NCBI GenBank assembly: GCA_015060485.1
Contig: SUYI01000035.1
Span: 1 to 41,479 of the forward strand
Length of the DNA: 41,479 nt
Source: Prevotella sp.
GTDB lineage: Bacteria > Bacteroidota > Bacteroidia > Bacteroidales > Bacteroidaceae
Direction: 5' to 3'
Position 1 is the first letter of the stretch, and the number at the start of each line of letters is the position of its first letter. The position numbers were made by a program, and so were the translations under genes. The notes under the pieces are model-generated. The model was not told the DNA's origin. It did no database searches and saw nothing but the letters and a program-made list of their open reading frames with translations. This document shows positions 1-6,842 of this stretch, piece after piece.

Positions 1-194
1 TAAAGAGTTATTGATGTTTACGCAAATCGCGGAGAATTTCAAACTTCTGTATGTAACTTATTCGTAACCTCTCCAATCTCTTGGCTCTAAATACATTTGA
101 AAGCCAATAAGTTATAAAAAATCACCGATTTATTCAGAATAAGGCAGGGTTATTGCTATAGAACCGCTGTGAGAAGACGGATGAAACGATGAAT

Positions 195-345
195 GTGACA
201 CAGATCTCACGGATCCCACAGATAATATTTGCAGGCAGTGAGATGACTCGAAATAATGGAGAAAAAATCTGTGAGATCTGTGGGATCTGTGTGAGTAAAA
301 AATAACATCTGCGTGAAAAAAATGATATCTGAGGGATTTGTGTGA
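195..345. repeat. Degenerate nonamer arrays (CACAGATCT-like) in inverted orientation
   Basis: Units close to cacagatct, cacggatcc, cacagat run at 195-223. The complementary form (atctgtgag, atctgtggg, atctgtgtg) runs at 267-295, and decayed copies continue to about 345. The two blocks could pair into an imperfect stem of about 28 bases around a 43-base loop. The 725-base stretch before the first gene otherwise holds no convincing gene. Similar short-period repeats are, from memory, common between genes in Bacteroidales; their function is unknown. Confidence 0.6.
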
Positions 346-533
346 AATAATTGGGAGGGTAAAAGTTAAAAAAGTCTATAGCCGGACGAAATAATGGGCT
401 ATGGCGGATGTGCTCGGGGGCGGCTCATCGCACTATATGTTCCTGGTCTTGGCAGCAAGAGAAAAACAGGCTTTAGAAGATTGAAGGACTAATAAAACCA
501 ACACAAAACGACATGATTGGTCGAGTCGTGACG

Positions 534-598
534 AGAATTAACTGTTGTTAATTCTTGGTGCAAATATAGCGATAATTACGGAATTATCACTATCTTTG
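534..598. promoter_or_regulatory. Two dyads and opposed -7 elements upstream of the GNAT gene
   Basis: A -7 element TAtcTTTG lies at 591-598 pointing to the GNAT gene. A second, TAtaTTTG, is read on the minus strand at 561-568. Between them is a 7-4-7 dyad, gataatt/aattatc (571-577, 582-588), a possible operator. A second perfect 9-base inverted repeat, agaattaac/gttaattct, sits at 534-542 and 547-555. No clear -33 TTTG is seen for either direction, and no gene is visible to the left. Confidence 0.4.
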
Positions 599-725
599 CC
601 ATCAGTTTTAAGTGTATTTAGGTTTTACGCGTGAATCTATTAATAAAAATATGGAATACATTAGAGTAACTAATGAACAGATGAACGACAAACGATTCCT
701 GAAAGTGATAAATGGATAAGTAAAG

Positions 726-1739
726 ATGAGCAAAAGAATCAGAGAAGCAAGACCAACGGACATGGCTGATATTATGAAAGTCATGGAGGCTGCAAAGAAG
801 ATTATGCGGCAGTCAGGTAACATGCACCAATGGGGAGAGGGCTACCCGTCGGAAGCTGTTATTATGGTTGATATGGAAAGAAATGGCGGCTATGTCGTTG
901 AAGATGCTGGTCGCATCGTGGGCTATTTTGCGTTCCTGCCTTCTCCTGATCCTACCTATTCGATGATATATGATGGTGTGTGGCTGGACGACGTACAGCC
1001 CTATCATGTCGTTCATCGGATTGCCAGTTATCCTGATGCTCACGGTATATTCAGCAGCATTATGGACTTCTGTTTCTCAAAGGATTCAAACATCCGCATC
1101 GATACCCATAAGGATAATCTGATTATGCAGCACAACATCGAGAAGCACGGCTTCACCTATTGTGGCATCATCTATCTGACAAATGGCGATGAGCGCCTTG
1201 CATATCAGAAACTCAAAGACAAGCCAGTATTTCATCAGAAAACTTTCCAGAAATTGACAGTAAATGAACTATACGAGCTCTTGAGAATTCGTAGCGAGGT
1301 CTTTGTCGTTGAGCAGGATTGCATCTATCAGGACATGGACGGCGATGACCAGAAGTCTATTCATCTGTGGTTGACCGTTGCAAACAAAGTAGTTGCTTTG
1401 GCTCGTGTATGTCCAGCTGGTACTCACATGCAGGAAGTCTCCATTGGGAGGGTTATCGCCACAGAGCGAGGCAAAGGTTATGGCAGGCAGATGATGCTTC
1501 ATGCCATTGAAGCAGCAAAGAAGCACTTCGATGCAAAGCAAATCGATATTGAAGCACAGGAGTATGCCAAAGGCTTCTATGAAAGTGTAGGATTCAAGCA
1601 ATCCTCCGAGACTTTCATGCTCGACGGCATTCCCCACATTAGAATGACATTAAAAATTGAAGAATTCGACGACAGATATGGCGACATTTACGCAATGGAT
1701 GCGGAGATAAAGAAAGTCAATGGAATGGATTTGATGTGA
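726..1739 (+). CDS. Tandem GNAT acetyltransferase (N-terminal GNAT + ElaA-like GNAT)
   Basis: A 337-residue protein with two GCN5-related N-acetyltransferase folds in a row. Residues about 3-165 resemble Bacteroides single-domain GNATs, with the stretches YHVVHRIAS and RIDTHKDN, but the acetyl-CoA loop reads PDAHGI rather than the usual (R/Q)xxGxG. Residues about 168-312 resemble ElaA-type GNATs: the early RSEVFVVEQ segment, then a good acetyl-CoA loop ERGKGYG, and the closing FYESVGF motif. A charged tail of about 25 residues follows. GNATs move an acetyl group from acetyl-CoA to an amine; the substrates here cannot be told. ATG 726 is the first start in frame and lies behind the -7 element at 591-598. 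It may be that only the second domain is catalytic (inference). A convergent gene follows. Confidence 0.85.
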   Translation: MSKRIREARPTDMADIMKVMEAAKKIMRQSGNMHQWGEGYPSEAVIMVDMERNGGYVVEDAGRIVGYFAFLPSPDPTYSMIYDGVWLDDVQPYHVVHRIASYPDAHGIFSSIMDFCFSKDSNIRIDTHKDNLIMQHNIEKHGFTYCGIIYLTNGDERLAYQKLKDKPVFHQKTFQKLTVNELYELLRIRSEVFVVEQDCIYQDMDGDDQKSIHLWLTVANKVVALARVCPAGTHMQEVSIGRVIATERGKGYGRQMMLHAIEAAKKHFDAKQIDIEAQEYAKGFYESVGFKQSSETFMLDGIPHIRMTLKIEEFDDRYGDIYAMDAEIKKVNGMDLM

Positions 1740-1775
1740 ATTGCAACATTCAATCAAAGCCATTCCATTGATTCT
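1717..1775. terminator. Putative bidirectional terminator between convergent genes
   Basis: A perfect 12-base inverted repeat, tcaatggaatgg (1717-1728) and ccattccattga (1760-1771), overlaps the last codons and stop of the GNAT gene. The loop is long (31 bases) and a T-rich stretch follows on the plus strand. The next gene ends at 1781 on the other strand, so it could serve both. Confidence 0.45.
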
Positions 1776-1780
1776 TGACC

Positions 1781-2329
1781 TTATTTCTTTATGACTTTCT
1801 TTTGCCCATTCTGGATGTAGATGCCGTCAGCCGTGACGTTCTCCACCTTCTGTCCGCTGAGGTTATAGATGGACTCATCGGCAGAGCGGGTCTGGGGTAA
1901 AGACCTGACAGCAGAACTGGAGTTGTCCTTTGTGAACGAATAGTTCTGTCCATCGTAGGTCTTGACCTTCAGCGTTGTTGCAGTGAGTTCCTCAATGATG
2001 AAGTGGAAGGTCATAGATTCTTGAATAATATGTAGTTTGTTGTTATTAGATATAAAGAAATCGTTAATCTGTTCTCTCTCTGATGTTTTTGTCTCTTCTT
2101 CACCATTGTAATAATTTACTCTGGTTAAGTTCTTAAAAAAGCCCGACCAACGTTTCGAATTTCCATATATACCATCACCAAGAGTAATGCTCTCAATGTT
2201 GGTGATTTGGTACGGAGCGTACGCCAGCCCCGTTGTCGTCCATGTACCGACGAGGTCAGCCTCGTCAAACGTCTGTGCATTTGCACTTACTGCCGAAACG
2301 AGCAGCAAAAGGAATAAATACTTTCTCAT
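1781..2329 (-). CDS. Small secreted protein with Prevotella-type C-terminal motif
   Basis: About 182 residues. The start is placed at the MRKYLFLL methionine (2329), because it opens a classic signal peptide ending in SANAQ; an in-frame ATG two codons upstream is also possible. The mature part begins TFDEADLVGTWTTTG, which recalls lipocalin-like domains of Bacteroidetes, but I do not recognise the family. The last 30 residues (IYNLSGQKV, then GIYIQNGQKKVIKK) match the C-terminal segment common on Prevotella exported proteins and resembling type IX secretion signals. This fits with SprA being encoded in the same window. Function unknown; probably exported and possibly surface-bound. Confidence 0.7.
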   Translation of the reverse strand: MRKYLFLLLLVSAVSANAQTFDEADLVGTWTTTGLAYAPYQITNIESITLGDGIYGNSKRWSGFFKNLTRVNYYNGEEETKTSEREQINDFFISNNNKLHIIQESMTFHFIIEELTATTLKVKTYDGQNYSFTKDNSSSAVRSLPQTRSADESIYNLSGQKVENVTADGIYIQNGQKKVIKK

Positions 2330-2438
2330 AATCATTGAATTTTTATTTGTTGTTATACTTGTTGTTGATAAGTCCAAGATGATGATGAAGACAGAAAAAG
2401 AAACGTGGACTAATAACTTCGTCTACGTTTACTGAGGT

Positions 2439-2536
2439 ATTGGGGATAACCATTGCTACTTTAACGAGTAAAAGCCCACGTCGAACGACGTGAGCATCAA
2501 CTTTTACTCTTGACAGCTTACTTCAAATTCCCCAAT
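2439..2536. other. Three nested inverted repeats in an intergenic region
   Basis: In the 315-base gap 2330-2644 three inverted repeats lie inside one another: attgggga/tccccaat (2439-2446, 2529-2536), gagtaaaag/cttttactc (2466-2474, 2501-2509) and cacgtc/gacgtg with a GAAC loop (2477-2482, 2487-2492). The outer two share an exact centre, with 19-base spacers on each side that do not pair. It may be a structured RNA or 5' leader of the minus-strand gene starting at 2329, or a decayed palindromic element. No ORF runs through it. Confidence 0.55.
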
Positions 2537-2644
2537 TATCGGTAGGCAAGAATAGAAAGCTAACGCTTCTTATCTATATGTCTTTTGTCTTTGCTATGTC
2601 ATACGCAATCTATCTTGAGGGTTACACATTATTGATTATTCGCA

Positions 2645-2914
2645 TTATACTGCCTCGTGAGCATGGTTTTGATAGTTACCTAATATCTGCTCAATATGTA
2701 TGACTTCAGGACAGGAGTCCCACGTCACACCACCGCCCATCAAATACCAGTTCTCACGTTCTTTTACAGATAGCCTCTTTAGCGAAGGGAAAGCAGAAAT
2801 GGGCATCGTTACAGAACGGCCATCCTGCAAATCCACCTGAAACTTTCCCCGCTTAGGGAATGACAGCCGCTTAATCTTCGGCCTTACATCCCAGTATCCT
2901 TCCTTCTTATACAT
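2645..2914 (-). CDS. DUF2442 domain-containing protein
   Basis: 89 residues. The pattern GKFQVDLQDGRSVTMPISAFPSL, then ENWYLMGGG and WDSCPEVIHIEQIL, is that of DUF2442, a small domain usually encoded next to a DUF4160 protein, as here. The start codon lies one base after the end of the upstream DUF4160 stop codon, so the two are surely co-transcribed. Such pairs have been suggested to be toxin-antitoxin-like modules or small regulators, but I know of no firm function. No signal peptide or membrane segment is seen. Confidence 0.8.
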   Translation of the reverse strand: MYKKEGYWDVRPKIKRLSFPKRGKFQVDLQDGRSVTMPISAFPSLKRLSVKERENWYLMGGGVTWDSCPEVIHIEQILGNYQNHAHEAV

Positions 2915-2915
2915 A

Positions 2916-3218
2916 TTATTTTCTTTTTGTTTTCTTTACTGTCGTCATTCTGACGCGCTTTCCTTGTTTGAAGAGACCCCATTGCTGGAGCAACTTTTCC
3001 CGATATTCACTGGCTATTGCCAGGACTTCTTTTGCTTGAGAGTCAGTCAAGTCACCTTTATTGGCCAACTCAACCACAGGTTCCAACCAAATCTTGCACA
3101 AATGCTCAGTACCGCGTTTACCCACATGCACATGAGCACGATTCTCATTGTAATCTGTATTCCAAAACAGGAATTGCCAGATAATCTTTGCTGTAATATA
3201 TATTAATATTTTGGGCAT
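2916..3218 (-). CDS. DUF4160 domain-containing protein
   Basis: 100 residues, first gene of a two-gene unit with the DUF2442 gene. It has the family signature of an aromatic strand (IIWQFLFWNTDYNENRAHVHV) with the HVHV histidines, then a helical half (LTDSQAKEVLAIASEYREKLLQQW). The C-terminal tail is strongly basic (KRVRMTTVKKTKRK), which suggests nucleic-acid contact. A -7 element TAtaTTTG lies at 3293-3300 on this strand. Role unknown; a toxin-antitoxin-like pair with the next gene is a hypothesis based on the conserved pairing and one-base spacing. Confidence 0.8.
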   Translation of the reverse strand: MPKILIYITAKIIWQFLFWNTDYNENRAHVHVGKRGTEHLCKIWLEPVVELANKGDLTDSQAKEVLAIASEYREKLLQQWGLFKQGKRVRMTTVKKTKRK

Positions 3219-3292
3219 TATTATCTAACATTTGGCTATCTACTGTGTCATAGTCTGTGTACTCATTGCCTGACTATTACTATTTCCCGCTG

Positions 3293-3300
3293 CAAATATA
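3293..3300 (-). promoter_or_regulatory. Bacteroidetes -7 element for the DUF4160-DUF2442 pair
   Basis: The minus strand reads TAtaTTTG, about 75 bases before the DUF4160 start. TTTC, near the -33 consensus TTTG, lies 19 bases upstream (plus-strand gaaa at 3320-3323). Confidence 0.5.
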
Positions 3301-3380
3301 CGAAAAATCTTTGAATAATGAAAGAAAAAGAGAAAAAAGATTCGTCTTTTGTGGATTTCAGGGCTTTAGAAATAGAATTT

Positions 3381-3463
3381 CGCCTACGGGGGCGGTTATA
3401 GTACGCACGGGACGTACTGCCAGTACGCTCCTTACGTACCATGAGTGCGCTCACGACGTACTA
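3381..3463. repeat. GTAC-rich palindrome cluster upstream of surE
   Basis: The 316-base gap 3219-3534 contains a dense group of inverted repeats: cgcc/ggcg (3381-3384, 3391-3394), tagtacg/cgtacta (3399-3405, 3457-3463) and a perfect cgtactg-c-cagtacg (3413-3427), plus further acgtac steps. GTAC occurs five times in 63 bases. The cluster ends 18 bases before the surE -33 element. It could be a mobile palindrome or an operator. Confidence 0.55.
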
Positions 3464-3481
3464 AAACTTTCTCCGTATTCC

Positions 3482-3513
3482 TTTGGTGTTTTACAGGAAA
3501 ATTATTAATTTTG
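3482..3513 (+). promoter_or_regulatory. Bacteroidetes promoter for surE-lpxB
   Basis: TTTG at 3482-3485, then 20 bases, then TAatTTTG at 3506-3513. Spacing and both boxes match the Bacteroidetes sigma consensus. It leaves a leader of about 15 bases before the surE ATG. Confidence 0.75.
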
Positions 3514-3534
3514 TGGCAAAATTGTGATGAACTG

Positions 3535-4314
3535 ATGAGACCACTGATACTGATATCGAATGATGACGGCTATGAGGCCAAGGGAATCAACGAGCTGATA
3601 GGGATGGTTCGCGACATGGGCGATGTGCTGGTGTGTGCTCCCGACGGGGCACGGAGCGGTATGTCGTGTGCCTTTACGGCGACGGCTCCGCTGACGCTGA
3701 CGTTACGCAGGCGTGAGTCGGGCGTGGAGGTGTGGTCGTGTAACGGCACTCCGACGGACTGTGTGAAGATGGCGCTGGCCGAGTTGTGCGACAGAAAGCC
3801 CGACTTGGTGTTGGGCGGCATCAATCATGGCGATAATGCCTCGGTGAATACGCACTACTCGGGGACGATGGGCGTGGTGATGGAGGGATGCATGAAATAT
3901 ATCCCTTCGGTAGCCTATTCGCTATGTGACCATCGTGCCGATGCCGACTTCGAACCGCTGCGGCCTTATGTGCGACGGATGACGAAATGGGTGCTCGACA
4001 GGGGATTGCCGCAGGGGGTATGTCTTAACGTGAATTTCCCACTTCTCACCGCTCACCGCTCACCGCTCACCTCTTACAAGGGCGTGCGCGTATGCAGAAT
4101 GGCAAAGGGCACGTGGGGCAACGAAGTGACTCGATGTCACCATCCGCGAGGCTACGACTATTGGTGGATGGTGGGCCATTACCAAAACGACGAGCCGGAG
4201 GCTGAGGATAACGACCGATGGGCACTGGATCATGGCTATGTGGCTGTTACACCGACACATATCGATGTAACGGCGTACGAGGCGATGGAGGAGCTGAAGG
4301 AACTGGAGAAATAA
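3535..4314 (+). CDS. surE: 5'/3'-nucleotidase SurE
   Basis: 259 residues from the ATG at 3535. An upstream start (3445) is open but lies before the promoter, and the family begins at MRPLILISNDDG. The metal-binding acidic pair of ISNDDGYEAKGI (residues 8-9), the GARSGMS loop, the NGTPTDCV stretch and the GGINHGDN motif are all present. SurE removes phosphate from nucleoside monophosphates in the cytoplasm. At residues about 171-180 (LLTAHRSPLTS) there is an extra stretch encoded by a CTCACCG heptamer array, between NVNFP and KGVRV, which are nearly adjacent in ordinary SurE; it should fall in a loop. The next gene, lpxB, starts 9 bases on, and both lie behind the promoter at 3482-3513. Confidence 0.93.
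   Translation: MRPLILISNDDGYEAKGINELIGMVRDMGDVLVCAPDGARSGMSCAFTATAPLTLTLRRRESGVEVWSCNGTPTDCVKMALAELCDRKPDLVLGGINHGDNASVNTHYSGTMGVVMEGCMKYIPSVAYSLCDHRADADFEPLRPYVRRMTKWVLDRGLPQGVCLNVNFPLLTAHRSPLTSYKGVRVCRMAKGTWGNEVTRCHHPRGYDYWWMVGHYQNDEPEAEDNDRWALDHGYVAVTPTHIDVTAYEAMEELKELEK
4045..4072 (+). repeat. CTCANNN heptamer array inside surE
   Basis: Four units in a row: ctcaccg three times, then ctcacct. Translated as LTAHRSPLT, within a loop of SurE. Frame is kept. Confidence 0.85.
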
Positions 4315-4323
4315 GGAAGAACC

Positions 4324-5487
4324 ATGAAGTATTACCTGATAGCCGGGGAGGCCAGTGGCGACCTGCATGCGTCGCACTTGATGCAGGCGCTGAAACGTCG
4401 CGACGAGGAGGCGGAGTTCCGCTTTTTCGGAGGCGACCTGATGAGTGCCGTAGGCGGCACGCGCGTCAAGCACTATCGTGAACTGGCTTATATGGGCTTC
4501 GTTCCTGTGTTGCTGCACCTGAGGACAATCCTGAGGAACATGCGGATGTGTAAGCAGGACATCAGCCAGTGGAGGCCCGATGTGGTGATTCTGGTGGACT
4601 ATCCGGGCTTTAACCTCGATATCGCGAAATATGTGCATCAACTAAACCTCAAATCTCAAACCTCAAACCTCAAATCTCAAACCTCAAACCTCAAAGTCTA
4701 TTACTACATCTCGCCGAAGATATGGGCGTGGAAGGAATATCGCATCAAGAACATCAAACGCGATGTGGACGAGTTGTTCTCCATTCTGCCTTTCGAGGTG
4801 CCTTTCTTCGAAGAGAAACACCACTACCGCATTCACTATGTGGGCAATCCCACAGCACAGGAGGTCAGAGAGTTCCTCCAAATGAGAAATGAGAAAGGAG
4901 AAATGAGTAATGCCCGACCCGTCATAGCCTTGCTGGCGGGCTCGCGGAAGCAGGAAATCAAGGACAACCTGCCTGCGATGATAGAAGCCACGCGTCATCT
5001 GGTCGACCGCTATGACATCGTGGTGGCCGGGGCTCCGTCGATAGAGCTGGAATACTACGGGCCCTTCCTGAAGGACAGCGCGGTGAGCCTCGTTTCTGAC
5101 GAGACGTATCCCCTGTTGGCGAAGGCTACAGCAGCCCTTGTAACCAGTGGCACGGCAACGCTGGAGACCTGTATGTTCCGTGTGCCGCAGGTGGTGTGCT
5201 ATAAGACACCGATGGCCCGGTTGATAGGCTTTCTGAAACGTCATGTGCTGAAGGTGAGATACGTGTCGCTGGTGAATCTGATTGCCGACCGTGAGGTTGT
5301 GCGCGAACTGGTGGCAGAGACTTTCAGCGTGGAGAATATCCGTCGGGAACTGGAGGCGATTCTTCCTGGGGGCGACAAGCGCGAACAGATGCTTCGCGAC
5401 TACGACGATGTCCATCAGCGCCTGGGTGAGAGTCATGCTCCCGATGAGGCTGCGAGAATCATGATAGAACTATTACGTCAGAAATAA
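4324..5487 (+). CDS. lpxB: Lipid-A-disaccharide synthase
   Basis: 387 residues. LpxB joins UDP-2,3-diacylglucosamine and lipid X to give the tetraacyl disaccharide 1-phosphate of lipid A, at the inner face of the inner membrane. Landmarks: YLIAGEASGDLHA at the N terminus, VILVDYPGFNLDIAKY, YYYISPKIWAWKEYRIKNIK, YVGNP, LLAGSRKQEIKDNLP and TSGTATLETCMF in the donor-binding half. Two stretches are foreign to the family: residues about 109-125 (SQTSNLKSQTSNLK) come from a seven-unit heptamer array, and residues about 187-195 (MRNEKGEMS) from a second, four-unit array. Both fall just before a core strand, in linkers, so activity is probably kept (inference). The start is 9 bases after surE. Confidence 0.95.
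   Translation: MKYYLIAGEASGDLHASHLMQALKRRDEEAEFRFFGGDLMSAVGGTRVKHYRELAYMGFVPVLLHLRTILRNMRMCKQDISQWRPDVVILVDYPGFNLDIAKYVHQLNLKSQTSNLKSQTSNLKVYYYISPKIWAWKEYRIKNIKRDVDELFSILPFEVPFFEEKHHYRIHYVGNPTAQEVREFLQMRNEKGEMSNARPVIALLAGSRKQEIKDNLPAMIEATRHLVDRYDIVVAGAPSIELEYYGPFLKDSAVSLVSDETYPLLAKATAALVTSGTATLETCMFRVPQVVCYKTPMARLIGFLKRHVLKVRYVSLVNLIADREVVRELVAETFSVENIRRELEAILPGGDKREQMLRDYDDVHQRLGESHAPDEAARIMIELLRQK
4648..4696 (+). repeat. CTCANNN heptamer array 1 inside lpxB
   Basis: Seven units without a gap: ctcaaat, ctcaaac, ctcaaac, ctcaaat, ctcaaac, ctcaaac, ctcaaag. 49 bases is not a multiple of three, so flanking bases must have compensated; frame is kept. Confidence 0.9.
4880..4907 (+). repeat. Heptamer array 2 inside lpxB (reverse orientation)
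   Basis: Four units, aaatgag, aaatgag, aaaggag, aaatgag, the complement of ctcattt. They encode MRNEKGEMS in the linker before the LLAGSRKQEI motif. The frame used avoids the TGA that each unit carries. Confidence 0.85.
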
Positions 5488-5504
5488 ACATTAACTAATA
5501 AATT

Positions 5505-6818
5505 ATGTCACAATTTTTGTCAATTTTTGGATTCGATTCCGCCAAGCACTCGGTGAAGGTAGAGATGCTGGCAGGACTGACCACATTCCTGACCATGTCG
5601 TACATCCTGGCTGTCAATCCCATCATCCTCAGTGAGACGGGAATGGACAAGGGAGCCGTCTTCTCGGCAACAGTCATTGCTGCCGTAGTAGGCACGCTGA
5701 CGATGGCTGTCTATGCGAAGATGCCCTTCGCACTGGCCTCAGGAATGGGCCTTAACGCCTTCTTTGCCTATACCCTCGTCATCTCGATGGGTTATACCTG
5801 GCAACAGGCCCTCTCCGCCGTGTTGTTGGAGGGCTTGGTATTCATCGTGCTGACGCTGTTCAAGGTCCGCGAGGCCATTGTCAATACCATCCCGCTCGAC
5901 TTGCGATATTCCATCTCGGTGGGTATCGGACTCTTTATCGCGTTCATTGGTCTTAAGAATGGTGGTGTCATCGTGTCGAGTGACGCCACGATGACAGCTC
6001 TCGGCCCTTGGAACGCTACATCGATAATTGCCATGCTGGGTATTGTGCTGGGTGCCGTATTGCTGGCTATGAAGGTGCGTGGAGCACTGTTCTACACCAT
6101 TCTGCTGATGACAGTCATTGGCATTCCTTTCGGAGTGACCCAAATGCCTGAGAGCTTCACGCTAATCAGTTTGCCTTCTTCGTTAGAGCCAATTGCTTTG
6201 CAGTTTGACTTTTCAAGATTTTTGATGTTGGACATCGACTACATTATTGTGGTAATGATGCTGTTGTTCATGGACTTGTTCGACACCATCGGAACGCTGA
6301 TTGGCGCATCGACGGGTGCGGGAATGACCGACGAAAACGACAAGGTTCCAAACTTGAATAAGGCACTGATGGCCGATGCTGTGGGTACTACCGTAGGTGC
6401 CCTGTGTGGCACGTCGACGGTGACGACCTACGTCGAGAGCACCACAGGTATCGTGGAGGGCGGACGTACGGGCCTGACGGCATTCACCGTTGCCCTGCTG
6501 TTCTTTGTGGCACTGTTTTTCTCACCCTTGTTTCTGATGATTCCGTCGGCAGCGACTACCAGTGCACTGTTCCTCGTGGGTGTCATGATGATGCGCCCTG
6601 TGCTGAACATAGACTTTGTGCATTTCCGAACGGGTATGCCCTGCTTCGTGACCATGATGATGATGCCTTTTACGGCCAGCATTTCTGAGGGTATCGTACT
6701 GGGTATGCTGTCGTACATCATCGTGAAGGTCTGCACGGGCGAAGGCAAAAAGCTGTCCGTGTTTATGTACGTCTTGGGCGTATTGTTCCTGCTGAAGTAT
6801 ATCGCACCTTATCTGTAA
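5505..6818 (+). CDS. NCS2 family purine permease (AzgA/PbuG-like)
   Basis: 437 residues, many hydrophobic helices. The sequence VEMLAGLTTFLTMSYILAVNP at the N terminus, ALASGMGLNAFFAY, and MDLFDTIGTLIGAS are typical of the AzgA/PbuG branch of the nucleobase:cation symporters, which bring in hypoxanthine, guanine or adenine across the inner membrane. Length is normal for the branch. It starts 17 bases after lpxB and is followed after 24 bases by a Tsx-like outer-membrane protein, so the two may form a nucleobase or nucleoside uptake path over both membranes (inference). Exact substrate not determinable from sequence alone. Confidence 0.88.
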   Translation: MSQFLSIFGFDSAKHSVKVEMLAGLTTFLTMSYILAVNPIILSETGMDKGAVFSATVIAAVVGTLTMAVYAKMPFALASGMGLNAFFAYTLVISMGYTWQQALSAVLLEGLVFIVLTLFKVREAIVNTIPLDLRYSISVGIGLFIAFIGLKNGGVIVSSDATMTALGPWNATSIIAMLGIVLGAVLLAMKVRGALFYTILLMTVIGIPFGVTQMPESFTLISLPSSLEPIALQFDFSRFLMLDIDYIIVVMMLLFMDLFDTIGTLIGASTGAGMTDENDKVPNLNKALMADAVGTTVGALCGTSTVTTYVESTTGIVEGGRTGLTAFTVALLFFVALFFSPLFLMIPSAATTSALFLVGVMMMRPVLNIDFVHFRTGMPCFVTMMMMPFTASISEGIVLGMLSYIIVKVCTGEGKKLSVFMYVLGVLFLLKYIAPYL

Positions 6819-6842
6819 ATATAAACATTAATCATTCATAGT

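Noticed and set aside
608..823. 71-residue minus-strand ORF before the GNAT gene
   Set aside because: It overlaps the GNAT start on the opposite strand and has no family features beyond hydrophobic stretches from AT-rich DNA.
3445..3534. N-terminal extension of surE
   Set aside because: It lies upstream of the promoter and is not part of the SurE family.
4648..4696. Heptamer arrays as sequencing error
   Set aside because: Nine independent arrays with the same consensus, all in frame, are not explained by random error.
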